Below, one piece after another: positions 41,645 through 50,283 of a DNA stretch of 64,000 bases. Each line of letters begins with the position of its first letter. Positions within the stretch are counted from its first letter, which is position 1. Location of the stretch: NCBI GenBank assembly GCA_024072375.1, contig CP099617.1:3169001-3233000 (forward strand), given 5' to 3'. The translations under genes were made by a program, and so were the position numbers. The DNA comes from Sphingomonadaceae bacterium OTU29LAMAA1. Lineage in GTDB: Bacteria; Pseudomonadota; Alphaproteobacteria; Sphingomonadales; Sphingomonadaceae. Under the pieces are notes generated by a model. That model did no database searches, was not told where the DNA came from, and was given only the letters and a program-made list of their open reading frames with translations.

Positions 41645-44256
41645 GGCGGATCGCGCTGGTCCTGTCCACCGCCTTGCTCGCGGCGCCGACCATGGGGCAG
41701 GTGCGCAGCGACGGCGGAACGGCGTTGTGGCAGCGGTTCGAGACGCCGCCCGCCGACGCGCGACCGATGGTGCGCTGGTGGTGGTTCGGTCCGTCGGTCG
41801 ACGATGCCGAACTGTCGCGCGAGATCGCCGCGATGAAGGCGGGCGGCTTCGGCGGGTTCGAGGTGCAGCCGACCTATCCGTTGGCGCTCGACGGCCAGTT
41901 CGCCGGCGTGCGCAATGCGCCCTATCTGTCGGACGGCTTCATCGCGTCGCTGCGCCACGCCGGCGTGCGGGCGCGGGCCGAGGGGATGCGCATCGATGTG
42001 ACGATCGGCAGCGGCTGGCCGTTCGGCGGACCGCATGTGCCGGTCGACGAGGCCTCGTCCGCGCTGCGCCGGATGGTCGTGCCGGTGCCGGCAGGAGCCA
42101 ACCGGATCGCCCTGCCGGCATGGGGGGCGGGGGAGACCCCCGTCGGCCTGTTCCTGGGCGACCGTCGTCTCGACGTCGCCGCGCCGACGATCGTGCCGGC
42201 GGCGATCGCACGGGAGGCGCTGCTGTTCGTCGCAGGCCGCACCGGGCAGCAGGTCAAGCGTCCGTCGCTGGGTGCGGAGGGTTTCGTCCTCGACCACGCC
42301 AACGGGAGCGCGGTGCGGCGCCATCTGACGCAGGTGGGCGACAGGCTGCTGACCGCCTTCGCCGGGGCCGCGCCGCCGACGGCGATGTTCTCGGACAGTC
42401 TGGAGGCCTATGGCGCCGGCTGGACCGACGACCTGCCCGCCGAGTTCCGCCGCCGCCGCGGATACGATCTGCTCGACCATCTGCCCGCGCTGTTCGACGA
42501 CCGGCCAGATGGCGCGGATGTCCGCTACGACTGGGCGAAGACGCTCTCCGAACTGGTCGACGAGCGCTATCTGCGGCCGATCACCGAATGGGCGCATGCG
42601 CATGGCACCCGGTTCCGGGCGCAGGTCTATGGCTTCCCGCCGCCGACGCTGTCGAGCAATGCGCTGGTCGACCTGCCCGAGGGGGAGGGTGCCGACTGGC
42701 GGCGTTTCACCTCGACGCGCTGGGCGACGTCGGCGGCGCATCTGTACGACCGGGCGGTGGTGTCGTCGGAAACCTGGACGTGGCTGCATTCGCCGACATG
42801 GGCGGCGACCCCGCTCGACATGAAGGTCGAGGCCGACCGGCATTTCCTGCAGGGCGTGAACCAGCTCGTCGGCCATGGCTGGCCCTATTCGCCGCCCGGC
42901 ATCGCCGAACCGGGCTGGGCGTTCTACGCCGCCGCGGCGCTCAGCGATCACAATCCGTGGTATCCGGCGATGCCTGCCGTCACCGGCTATCTGGCGCGGG
43001 TCAGCGCGATGCTGCGCGAGGGGACCGCCGATCCCGATGTCGCGATCTATGTGCCGACCGAGGATGCGTTCGCGGCAATGCGACCGGCGCGGGCGTCGCT
43101 GAACGAAGCGATCCGCGCGCGGCTGGACCCGATGCTGGTCGACCGGGTGCTCGACGCGGGGCGTGCCGTCGACTTCATCGACGGCGCGGCGGTGCTGGCC
43201 GGCAAGCTGCGTCATCGTACGCTGATCCTGCCGCAGATCGAGCGCATCGATCCCGCGGCGTACCGCGCCATCGCGGACTATGCGGCGCGGGGCGGCACGG
43301 TGATTGCCCTCGGCGCGCTGCCGAGCCGTGGCGTCGGGCTGCGGGAGGCAGCGGCGGGGAACCGGACCGTCGCGGCGGTATCGCGCGCGCTGTCGGGATC
43401 GATGCGCGTCGTCGCGCCCGAGGGGCTTTCGGGCGAACTGGCCGCGCATGCCACGGTGGCGCTGGCGCGGCCCGATCCGGCGCTTGGTTTCGTCCGCCGG
43501 CGGTTACCCGCGGGCGACCTGTATTTCGTGGCGAATACCGGTCCGGTCGCGATCGATACGACCGCCCGCTTCGTCGGGGACACCGGCAACGGGCAATGGT
43601 GGGACCCGGTGACCGGCGAGCGAAGCCCCACCGGAACCGGCGCCATCGCGTTGCGGCTGGCGCCCTATCAGTCGCGTATCCTGATCTTCGGCGACGGCGA
43701 CATGCCTGCCGGTGCGGCATCCCGCGATCCCGGGACGATCGTCGTGCGCGACCTTTCGACCGGGTGGCGGACCAGCGTCGGCGCGCAGCTGCAACCGGGG
43801 CGGTCGTGGGACGGCGTCGCCGGACTGAAGGGCTATTCGGGGGCGATCACCTATACCCGCGAGGTCGATACGCCGAAGGCAGGAGGCGGGCGGCTGCTCC
43901 TCGATTTCGGCGAGGGCCGTCTGCGGGCGGGGGATGGCGGGGCGGATCGGCCGCGTGCGGCGATCGACGCGCCGGTACGCGATGCGGCGATCGTCCGGGT
44001 GAACGGCCAGACGGCGGGCACGGTGTGGACCGCACCGTGGCGGATCGACGTCACCCGCTGGCTGAAGCCGGGTCGCAATCGTGTGGAGGTGACGGTGATG
44101 AACACCGCGCTAAACGCGCTGGCGGCACGCCCCGCGCCCGACCGCCGGTTGCTGGTGGCACGCTATGGCGACCGTTTCCAGGATCAGGACCAGGACAAGA
44201 TCGTAGCGCAGCCATCGGGACTGATGGGGCGGATCACGCTGCTGCGGTCGCGGTAG
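41641..44256 (+). CDS. GH106-type alpha-L-rhamnosidase
   Basis: 871 residues. Signal peptide MRRIALVLSTALLAAPTMG. The family's N-terminal motif is clear (RPMVRWWWFGPSVDDAELSREIAAMKAGGFGGFEV), followed by IDVTIGSGWPFGG, FSDSLEAYGAGWTDD, SSETWTWLHSP and VNQLVGHGWPYSPPG in the barrel, and a C-terminal beta-sandwich (DAAIVRVNGQTAGTVWTAPWRIDVTRWLKPGRN). GH106 enzymes release L-rhamnose from rhamnogalacturonan. The ATG overlaps the GH28 stop (ATGA), so the two are translated together. Confidence 0.9.
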   Translation: MRRIALVLSTALLAAPTMGQVRSDGGTALWQRFETPPADARPMVRWWWFGPSVDDAELSREIAAMKAGGFGGFEVQPTYPLALDGQFAGVRNAPYLSDGFIASLRHAGVRARAEGMRIDVTIGSGWPFGGPHVPVDEASSALRRMVVPVPAGANRIALPAWGAGETPVGLFLGDRRLDVAAPTIVPAAIAREALLFVAGRTGQQVKRPSLGAEGFVLDHANGSAVRRHLTQVGDRLLTAFAGAAPPTAMFSDSLEAYGAGWTDDLPAEFRRRRGYDLLDHLPALFDDRPDGADVRYDWAKTLSELVDERYLRPITEWAHAHGTRFRAQVYGFPPPTLSSNALVDLPEGEGADWRRFTSTRWATSAAHLYDRAVVSSETWTWLHSPTWAATPLDMKVEADRHFLQGVNQLVGHGWPYSPPGIAEPGWAFYAAAALSDHNPWYPAMPAVTGYLARVSAMLREGTADPDVAIYVPTEDAFAAMRPARASLNEAIRARLDPMLVDRVLDAGRAVDFIDGAAVLAGKLRHRTLILPQIERIDPAAYRAIADYAARGGTVIALGALPSRGVGLREAAAGNRTVAAVSRALSGSMRVVAPEGLSGELAAHATVALARPDPALGFVRRRLPAGDLYFVANTGPVAIDTTARFVGDTGNGQWWDPVTGERSPTGTGAIALRLAPYQSRILIFGDGDMPAGAASRDPGTIVVRDLSTGWRTSVGAQLQPGRSWDGVAGLKGYSGAITYTREVDTPKAGGGRLLLDFGEGRLRAGDGGADRPRAAIDAPVRDAAIVRVNGQTAGTVWTAPWRIDVTRWLKPGRNRVEVTVMNTALNALAARPAPDRRLLVARYGDRFQDQDQDKIVAQPSGLMGRITLLRSR

Positions 44257-44286
44257 ACGACGGAATATTCGGATGGGAGAGCGACG

Positions 44287-45591
44287 GTGACACGGATGAA
44301 GACCGCAACATTCATGATCGGCACGATGTCCTGTCTGGCCGCCGTGCAAGCCATACCGGCTGCGGCGAAGGTCGTCGGGATGAATCAGCCGGCGGAGAGC
44401 GTGACGGCGGAGAGGATCGCGGCACTGCCAGCCGCCCGGCGCGGGATCTGGACGGCTTATCTTGCGCGGTCGCAGGCGGCGATGCGGGTCGACAAGGCGG
44501 CACTCGCCGCCGAGCGCAAGCCGGGCGTTGCCGTTCCGGCGGCTCCGGCGACGGGCAATGGCGTGCTGACGATGCCGCTCGACCGGCCCGACGAATGGTA
44601 TGCGGGTCCCGAAGCCCGCGCGGTCGCCGATACGATCGTGAGCTTTCAGACGCCGGCGGGTGGCTGGGGCAAGAACCAGCCGCGCGGGGCGGCGCGATTG
44701 CCGGGACAGGCCTATGTTTCCGACAATTCGAACGCGGCGGCGAAGCCCGGCGATTTCGATCCGACGCAAAGCTGGCACTACGTCGGCACGCTCGACAATG
44801 ACGCGACCACGCACGAGATCCGGTTCCTCGCGAAGGTTGCGACGCGGCTGGGGCAGGGTGCGGCGGCACGACCGTATCGGGCCAGTGCCGAACGCGGCGT
44901 GCGGTATCTGCTCAACGCGCAATATCCCAACGGTGGGTGGCCGCAGGTCTGGCCGCTGGAGGGTGGATATCACGATGCGATCACGCTGAACGACAATGCG
45001 ATGGCGCAGGTGCTCGGCCTGCTGACCGAGGTCGCCGATGGCAAGGGCGATTTCGCCTTGATGCCCGCTGCGACGCGATCGGATGCGCGTGCGGCGGCAG
45101 CGCGGGGCGTGGCATGCATCCTTGCGATGCAGGTGGTGCGGGACGGGCGACGGACGGGCTGGGGCCAGCAGCACGATGCCCTCACCCTCGCGATCACGTC
45201 GGCGCGCAATTACGAACCGGCTGCGCTCGCCGCGCCGGAGAGCGCGGCCGTCCTGCGCTATCTGATGGGATTGCCGCGCGGCAACCCGGCGGTCGAGACC
45301 GCGATCGTCGCCGCGGCGGACTGGCTGCGGGCCAGCGCGATCCATGGGCAGGCATGGCGCGACGCGAACGACGGTCTCGGCCGGCGGCTGATCGCCGATC
45401 CCGCCGCACCGCCGGTATGGGCGCGTTTCTATACCGTCGATGGCAACCAGCCGCTGTTCGGCGATCGGGACAAGACGCTGCACGACGATTATATGGAGCT
45501 GAGCACGGGTCGTCGCCGCGGCTATGCATGGTTCGGCACCGCGCCGGGTGCGGTGCTCGCCGCCTACGATGCGCGCGTGGGGAAACGATAG
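44287..45591 (+). CDS. pelA: Pectate lyase, PL10 family (first copy)
   Basis: 434 residues. Signal peptide to about residue 27 (AIPAAA). PL10 features: TIVSFQTPAGGWGKNQPRG, VGTLDNDATTHEIRFLAKV, RGVRYLLNAQYPNGGWPQVWPLEGGYHDAITLNDNAM and WARFYTVDGNQPLFGDRDKTLHDDYMELSTGRRRGYAWFG. It cleaves polygalacturonate by beta-elimination. GTG at 44287 is preferred because GGGAGAG lies five bases upstream; an ATG at 44296 is the alternative. The last codons form the left arm of the terminator hairpin. It shares its whole architecture with the PL10 gene at 48961-50283. Confidence 0.92.
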   Translation: MTRMKTATFMIGTMSCLAAVQAIPAAAKVVGMNQPAESVTAERIAALPAARRGIWTAYLARSQAAMRVDKAALAAERKPGVAVPAAPATGNGVLTMPLDRPDEWYAGPEARAVADTIVSFQTPAGGWGKNQPRGAARLPGQAYVSDNSNAAAKPGDFDPTQSWHYVGTLDNDATTHEIRFLAKVATRLGQGAAARPYRASAERGVRYLLNAQYPNGGWPQVWPLEGGYHDAITLNDNAMAQVLGLLTEVADGKGDFALMPAATRSDARAAAARGVACILAMQVVRDGRRTGWGQQHDALTLAITSARNYEPAALAAPESAAVLRYLMGLPRGNPAVETAIVAAADWLRASAIHGQAWRDANDGLGRRLIADPAAPPVWARFYTVDGNQPLFGDRDKTLHDDYMELSTGRRRGYAWFGTAPGAVLAAYDARVGKR

Positions 45592-45607
45592 CGTTTCCCC
45601 ACGCGCG
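45572..45607. terminator. Bidirectional terminator between the two converging pectin operons
   Basis: A perfect 16-bp stem (cgcgcgtggggaaacg at 45572-45587, complement at 45592-45607) with a 4-nt ATAG loop. It overlaps the last codons and stop of the PL10 gene on the plus strand and ends 2 nt from the stop of the DUF4450-like gene on the minus strand. One structure ends both operons. Confidence 0.8.
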
Positions 45608-45608
45608 G

Positions 45609-48600
45609 TCAGCGCGGCGCGTCCTCGATCGTCGCGCCGAGCAGGCCGATCACGACGTCGTTCGCGCGTGCGCGGATGGTGAGCGAGCGGAGCGACCGGC
45701 GCGGATCGAGCGGCAGGCCGAGCACGGTCGCCGCGCCCCCGTCGATCTCTTCGCCGGCACCGCCCGTGCGGACCCGTCCGGTCGCGAGGTCGACGCGCAG
45801 CGGCCGGGGGCCGGGTACGCGGAACTGATAATCGTCGATCAGATAGTCGCGTTCGATCGGCCACCATGTCGTCGGATTGTGCAAGGCCAGCCGCGCAGTA
45901 CCGCCATCGGCATACGTGACGATCACCTCGCCATTGTCGATGCGGCTCTGCATCGGGTTGGTCGTACCCGTCATCAGCAGGCGCAGGAATCGTCCCTGCC
46001 CCGTCAGCGGCACGGTCGCGGCGTCGGGGTAGGCGTCCCACCGGGACACGAACACGGCGTTCGACCCTTCGCCCGGCGTACGGAAGCCGCCGCCGTCCGG
46101 GAGCCGGAACCAGCCGCCCGCAGCTTTGGCGGCACGACGCAACCCGCCGTCATCGATCCTGGCGGCGGCGTTCACATGCCCCGCCCATGCGCCCATACCC
46201 TGCGCGGGCAAGGCCAGCGAGACGAAGGGTGACCGCGGGCTACGGTATTTGCCGGCCTGAAAGATCGCGTCGATGCGATCGTTGAAGGCGTGCGAGAGGT
46301 CGACCGCGCGCTGCGGACCGACGGGCGCGCGGTCGACGACGACCGGCGGTGCGGGCTGCGCAACCGGCGCACCGGTCGGGGCCAGCCAGCGCATCGCACC
46401 CTGCCGCTTCGCCACCAGCTGCGTACCGCCTGCGGGCGCGGGTACGATCGCCTGCCCCGACCAGTGCACGACCACCTCCGCCGTCGATCCGAACGCGGTG
46501 TCGATCAGGATCGCGGGTGCGCCCACGGCGTCGGTATCGCGCTTCCACGCGGCCGGGCGGTCATTCACGCTTACCGCCGCGACGTCGTCCCGCCGCGCGA
46601 CCAGCCGGAGCTGCACCTGCGCGAACCGCGTGCCGGTCTGCCGCAGCGTCCAGCGGTCGCGATCCCCCTCGCGGCGGAAGGCGATGCCGATGTCGGGGTG
46701 ATGCAGTTCGGCGTGATCCCAGTCCGCCGGCAGGCCGGGGCGCACGGTCAGGCGGCGGGCGATCGCGTCGGGGGCGAGGCCGAACAATCCCTCCACGATG
46801 GTGCGCGCCATCACGCCCGATCCGTCGGCGAAATCGCGCTGCGCCTCGCGTCGGTAGACGTCGAGGTAGTTCAACGAACCGACGTTGCCGGGGCTGATCC
46901 CCATGTACATGCTGGCGAGCAGCGCAGCCTTGGCAAGCGTATAGGCCTGATCGGCGCGGCCGGCCTGCCACAGCGCCAGCGCGCTGTGCAGGTTCTCGCC
47001 CATCACCACGTTGTTGACCGACCAGCTATAGGGCATCCAGTCGCTCGAGGCGTAGACGGCGTACGGCCGGTCGGCGGGGACGCCGGGCCCCGCGACCGGG
47101 ATCAGCGGCATGTCGCGTGTCACGGCATCCGCCATCCGCCAGGCTTCGTGCGTGGTGGGGACGCCCGAATCGACGACATGGTAGAAGCTCCACAGCCCGG
47201 CGCTCGGGTGCACCGCCCGCTCGCCCAGCCAGTCGCGATATTCGGCGAACCGGCCCTTGTCGGACAGCCACAGTTCGGCACGCATCGCCTGACCGATCAG
47301 CGCCGCCTCACGATCGTAGGGGGCAGGGTCCTCGCCCAGCGCCCGTGCGATCCGTGCCGCCTGCCGGTTGTGATAGAGGTTGTAGGCGGAAGCATAGGCG
47401 ACGCCGCCGCCCGAATAATGGATGTCGTCGCTCGCCCAGATCTGCGCATAGGCTTCGTAGAGGGGCAGGCCGCGCGGGCCGAACGGCCGGCGGAACAGCC
47501 GACGCTGCCACGCCAGATGGCGCTGGATCGCGGGCCATGCCTCCCGTGCGAAGCCGATGTCGCCGGTCCAGGCGAGGTGGCGGAACAGCGCGTCGATGAA
47601 GACCGCGTTCATGTCGTAATGCGAATTGGACAGGTCACCGTTCGAATGCAGCGCGGTTTCGCTGCGCGCGAGATTGCTGGCCGCATCGGCGGGGGGCAGC
47701 GTCGCGGGCACGGGATCGACATTCTGGCGCGGCAGCCAAGCCCGGAAATTCGCCAGCGCACGATCGTGCCAGCCGAGCGCGTCGAGCGCATACGGACCGC
47801 GCCAGCCCAGCAGCTTCGTCCGCCACGCGACCGCCCCATGCATGATCGCGGACTGCGGACCGTCCCATACCGCGTCCGCGCCGACGTTGAGCGCACCGAT
47901 GCTGGCGTCCAGCCACGGATCGGGCGTCGAGATTCGGACGCGCGCGCGCAGGGCCGCGAAATGCGCGCGCGCCGCATCGAACGCCGCGGGCAGGGCGGTT
48001 GCGGCATAGGCCGTCGCGAGCGGCGGCAAGGGCGGCGCGGCGCGACGGTCGGCGCTGACCGCGGCGTAGGTCGCGAGGTCGGCGTTCGTCTTCGGCGCAT
48101 AGGCGGTGCGCTGGAGCAGCAGATGCGCATCGCCGTCGAGGGCGAGCGTGCCGATCGCGATGGGCCGGGCCGGGATTGCTCCGGCGCGCCGCGACGCGAA
48201 CAAGGCCGCCGGATCGTCCCACCCCGTGGCATCGGCGATGCCGGTGATCGCGCCGTTGCGCACGGTGCCGGTGATCGTGCCGGGGGGACCGGCGATAGCG
48301 AAACGGTCGTGTCCCGCGAGCGTGACGGCGTTGCGCTCGGCCAGCGCCGGGCGGAACCCGAACCATTCGCTGATCGGCACCTTTTCCGTGCCGATGTCGC
48401 CGTCGCGCTTGCCACGCTGGCCATTCACCCCGCCGAACGACCACATCAATGCGGTTCCGGGGGCGATGCCGGCCCCGCGCGCCCGTACCGCCACGCCCTC
48501 CGTCGCCGCGAGCGCGACGACCGTCAGTTCGATCGTGCCGCCGAGCCGGGGATCGGCGATGCGATAGTCGAGCTCGCCGGGCCGATAGCGCGTCGTGATC

Positions 48601-48953
48601 GAGCGGGCGTCGTGCAGCCACCAGCTCTTCCCGTCGCGGCCCCGCACCGCAAAGCGGAGATTGCCGCCGCGGCCCGGCAGGTAGAGCACGAACTCCGGCC
48701 GGTCGCCGCCATCGACCCGGAATGCGGTGTTGCCGCCGTACAACGGACGGTTGAAACGTTCGGTCCCGTTCTCGATGACGAAGGCATCGCCGTCGGGCCG
48801 GTAGCGGATCGGGCGGTCGAGCCGGCCCTTCAGATTGGGCTGGACACCCTCGGTCGCGACCAGCGTCTGCGCCGCCACCATCGGCGACCACGCCAGCACC
48901 ATCATGGTCGCGCCGAGGAGCGAGTGCCGCAAACGAGGCAGGCGGGTCGACAT
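45609..48953 (-). CDS. DUF4450-like secreted protein of the pectin locus
   Basis: 1114 residues. Signal peptide (LRHSLLGATMMVLAWSPMVAAQ). The N-terminal half is beta-rich (RFNRPLYGGNTAFRVDGGDRPEFVLYLPGRGGNLRF). The middle (about 370-720) has the look of an (alpha/alpha)6 catalytic barrel (DPWLDASIGALNVGADAVWDGP, MHGAVAWRTKLLGWRGPYALDALGW, SNSHYDMNAVFIDALFRHLAWTGD, YASSDWMPYSWSVNNVV), and beta-sandwich parts follow. It resembles DUF4450 proteins seen in rhamnogalacturonan utilisation loci of Bacteroidetes. I infer a glycoside hydrolase; the acid and base residues are not fixed. GAGGTG precedes the ATG. Confidence 0.75.
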   Translation of the reverse strand: MSTRLPRLRHSLLGATMMVLAWSPMVAAQTLVATEGVQPNLKGRLDRPIRYRPDGDAFVIENGTERFNRPLYGGNTAFRVDGGDRPEFVLYLPGRGGNLRFAVRGRDGKSWWLHDARSITTRYRPGELDYRIADPRLGGTIELTVVALAATEGVAVRARGAGIAPGTALMWSFGGVNGQRGKRDGDIGTEKVPISEWFGFRPALAERNAVTLAGHDRFAIAGPPGTITGTVRNGAITGIADATGWDDPAALFASRRAGAIPARPIAIGTLALDGDAHLLLQRTAYAPKTNADLATYAAVSADRRAAPPLPPLATAYAATALPAAFDAARAHFAALRARVRISTPDPWLDASIGALNVGADAVWDGPQSAIMHGAVAWRTKLLGWRGPYALDALGWHDRALANFRAWLPRQNVDPVPATLPPADAASNLARSETALHSNGDLSNSHYDMNAVFIDALFRHLAWTGDIGFAREAWPAIQRHLAWQRRLFRRPFGPRGLPLYEAYAQIWASDDIHYSGGGVAYASAYNLYHNRQAARIARALGEDPAPYDREAALIGQAMRAELWLSDKGRFAEYRDWLGERAVHPSAGLWSFYHVVDSGVPTTHEAWRMADAVTRDMPLIPVAGPGVPADRPYAVYASSDWMPYSWSVNNVVMGENLHSALALWQAGRADQAYTLAKAALLASMYMGISPGNVGSLNYLDVYRREAQRDFADGSGVMARTIVEGLFGLAPDAIARRLTVRPGLPADWDHAELHHPDIGIAFRREGDRDRWTLRQTGTRFAQVQLRLVARRDDVAAVSVNDRPAAWKRDTDAVGAPAILIDTAFGSTAEVVVHWSGQAIVPAPAGGTQLVAKRQGAMRWLAPTGAPVAQPAPPVVVDRAPVGPQRAVDLSHAFNDRIDAIFQAGKYRSPRSPFVSLALPAQGMGAWAGHVNAAARIDDGGLRRAAKAAGGWFRLPDGGGFRTPGEGSNAVFVSRWDAYPDAATVPLTGQGRFLRLLMTGTTNPMQSRIDNGEVIVTYADGGTARLALHNPTTWWPIERDYLIDDYQFRVPGPRPLRVDLATGRVRTGGAGEEIDGGAATVLGLPLDPRRSLRSLTIRARANDVVIGLLGATIEDAPR

Positions 48954-48960
48954 CGTCACC

Positions 48961-50283
48961 TCAGCCGCCGCGAACCGTGGCACCGGTGCGGCTTTGCCAT
49001 GCCGGATAGGCGGCGATGACGCGCGCAGGCATGGCGACCCACCAGCTGTAACCGTTGCGTCGCCCCGGCGAGAGGTCGTTGACGTCGTCATGGATCGACT
49101 TGTCCTTGTCACCGAAGATCGGCCGACCGGTAACCAGATCGTAGTTGCGCGACCACAGGGGCCCGGCGCCGGGACGGGGGATCAGCTTGCGTCCTTCCGA
49201 TCCGACCCTGGTGAAGGCGACGTCGTGCAACGCCGTGGCCTTCAGCCAGGCGACCCCCGCATCGATCGCTGCACGGACCGCGGGCGATGGCTTTGGCTCG
49301 CGCATCAGGAACATAAGGATGTCGGTCGTTTCCCCGCTGGCGATCGACCGGGGTTCGTAGTTGCGTGCGGAGATCGGCGCGAGCGTCAACGCATCGACCT
49401 GTTGCGGCCAGCCGGTCAGCCGTCCGTCCACGCGGACCTGCGCCCGCAGGATCATCGCGGTCACGCGCGTTGCGGCAGAACGGGCGCGGGCACGCAGACC
49501 GGCAGGCACGAAACGATAGCCGTCCGCTTCGCCGACCTCCTCCAGCAGCATCGCGACCTGTGCGACGGCATTGTCGTTGAAGGTGATGCCGTCGTGAAAG
49601 CCGCCTTCCAGCGGCCAGACCTGCGGCCAGCCGCCGTTGGGATATTGCGCGTTCAGCAGATATCGCACGCCCTTGACGGCGCTGGCGCGATACCGGTCGC
49701 CGTCGGAGCCGGGCAGGGCCGCCGCCAGCCGCGCGAGGAAGCGTATCTCCGTGGTGGTGGCGCCGTTGTCGATGGTGCCGACGAAGGTCCAGAACCGGTC
49801 TGCCGGCGCATCGAAATTGCCGGTGCCGACCTCCATCGTCTCGGCATCGTTGGCATAGCGTTGGCCGCGCAGTCGCGGTGCACCGCCGCGGTCCTGATTC
49901 TTGCTCCATCCCCCCGCGGGCGTCTGGAAACTGACCACGGTATCACCGATCCGTCGCGCCTCCGCCGTCGCATACCAGCCGGCATCGGCGTCCAGCCGCG
50001 CCTTCTTCTGTCCGCCGCCCACGGCCATGGGCGGTGGCGGCGGCGTTTCGCCGCGCCGCAATTCGGCGGCCAGCGTGCGACGATCGATCGCCATCTGCGC
50101 GTCCGACCGGTTGCGATAGGCGCGCCAGACCCGTTGCTCCGCTGCCGGCAGACGAGCGATCCGCTCACGCGTCGGCGATGTCGCCGGCACGTTCGTGCCG
50201 ATCACCTTCGCATCCGCCCCCGGCGATATCGCGGCGACCAGTATCGCCATGAGCGTCGTCGTCATCATCCGGTGCATGATCAT
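48961..50283 (-). CDS. Pectate lyase, PL10 family (second copy)
   Basis: 440 residues, signal peptide to about residue 25 (AISPGADA). It has the same motifs as the first copy: TVVSFQTPAGGWSKNQDRGG, VGTIDNGATTTEIRFLARL, KGVRYLLNAQYPNGGWPQVWPLEGGFHDGITFNDNAV and WSRNYDLVTGRPIFGDKDKSIHDDVNDLSPGRRNGYSWW. A run of five prolines lies near residue 85. The ATG at 50283 overlaps the transporter stop (ATGA); ATGs a few codons later are possible. It is in the fucose-type operon rather than in the GH28 operon, so the two lyases may be regulated differently. Confidence 0.92.
   Translation of the reverse strand: MIMHRMMTTTLMAILVAAISPGADAKVIGTNVPATSPTRERIARLPAAEQRVWRAYRNRSDAQMAIDRRTLAAELRRGETPPPPPMAVGGGQKKARLDADAGWYATAEARRIGDTVVSFQTPAGGWSKNQDRGGAPRLRGQRYANDAETMEVGTGNFDAPADRFWTFVGTIDNGATTTEIRFLARLAAALPGSDGDRYRASAVKGVRYLLNAQYPNGGWPQVWPLEGGFHDGITFNDNAVAQVAMLLEEVGEADGYRFVPAGLRARARSAATRVTAMILRAQVRVDGRLTGWPQQVDALTLAPISARNYEPRSIASGETTDILMFLMREPKPSPAVRAAIDAGVAWLKATALHDVAFTRVGSEGRKLIPRPGAGPLWSRNYDLVTGRPIFGDKDKSIHDDVNDLSPGRRNGYSWWVAMPARVIAAYPAWQSRTGATVRGG

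Noticed and set aside
46290..49019. 909-codon plus-strand open frame opposite the DUF4450-like gene
   Set aside because: Arg/Gly/Ala-rich composition typical of antisense frames in high-GC DNA; the minus strand has a signal peptide and conserved-looking domains.
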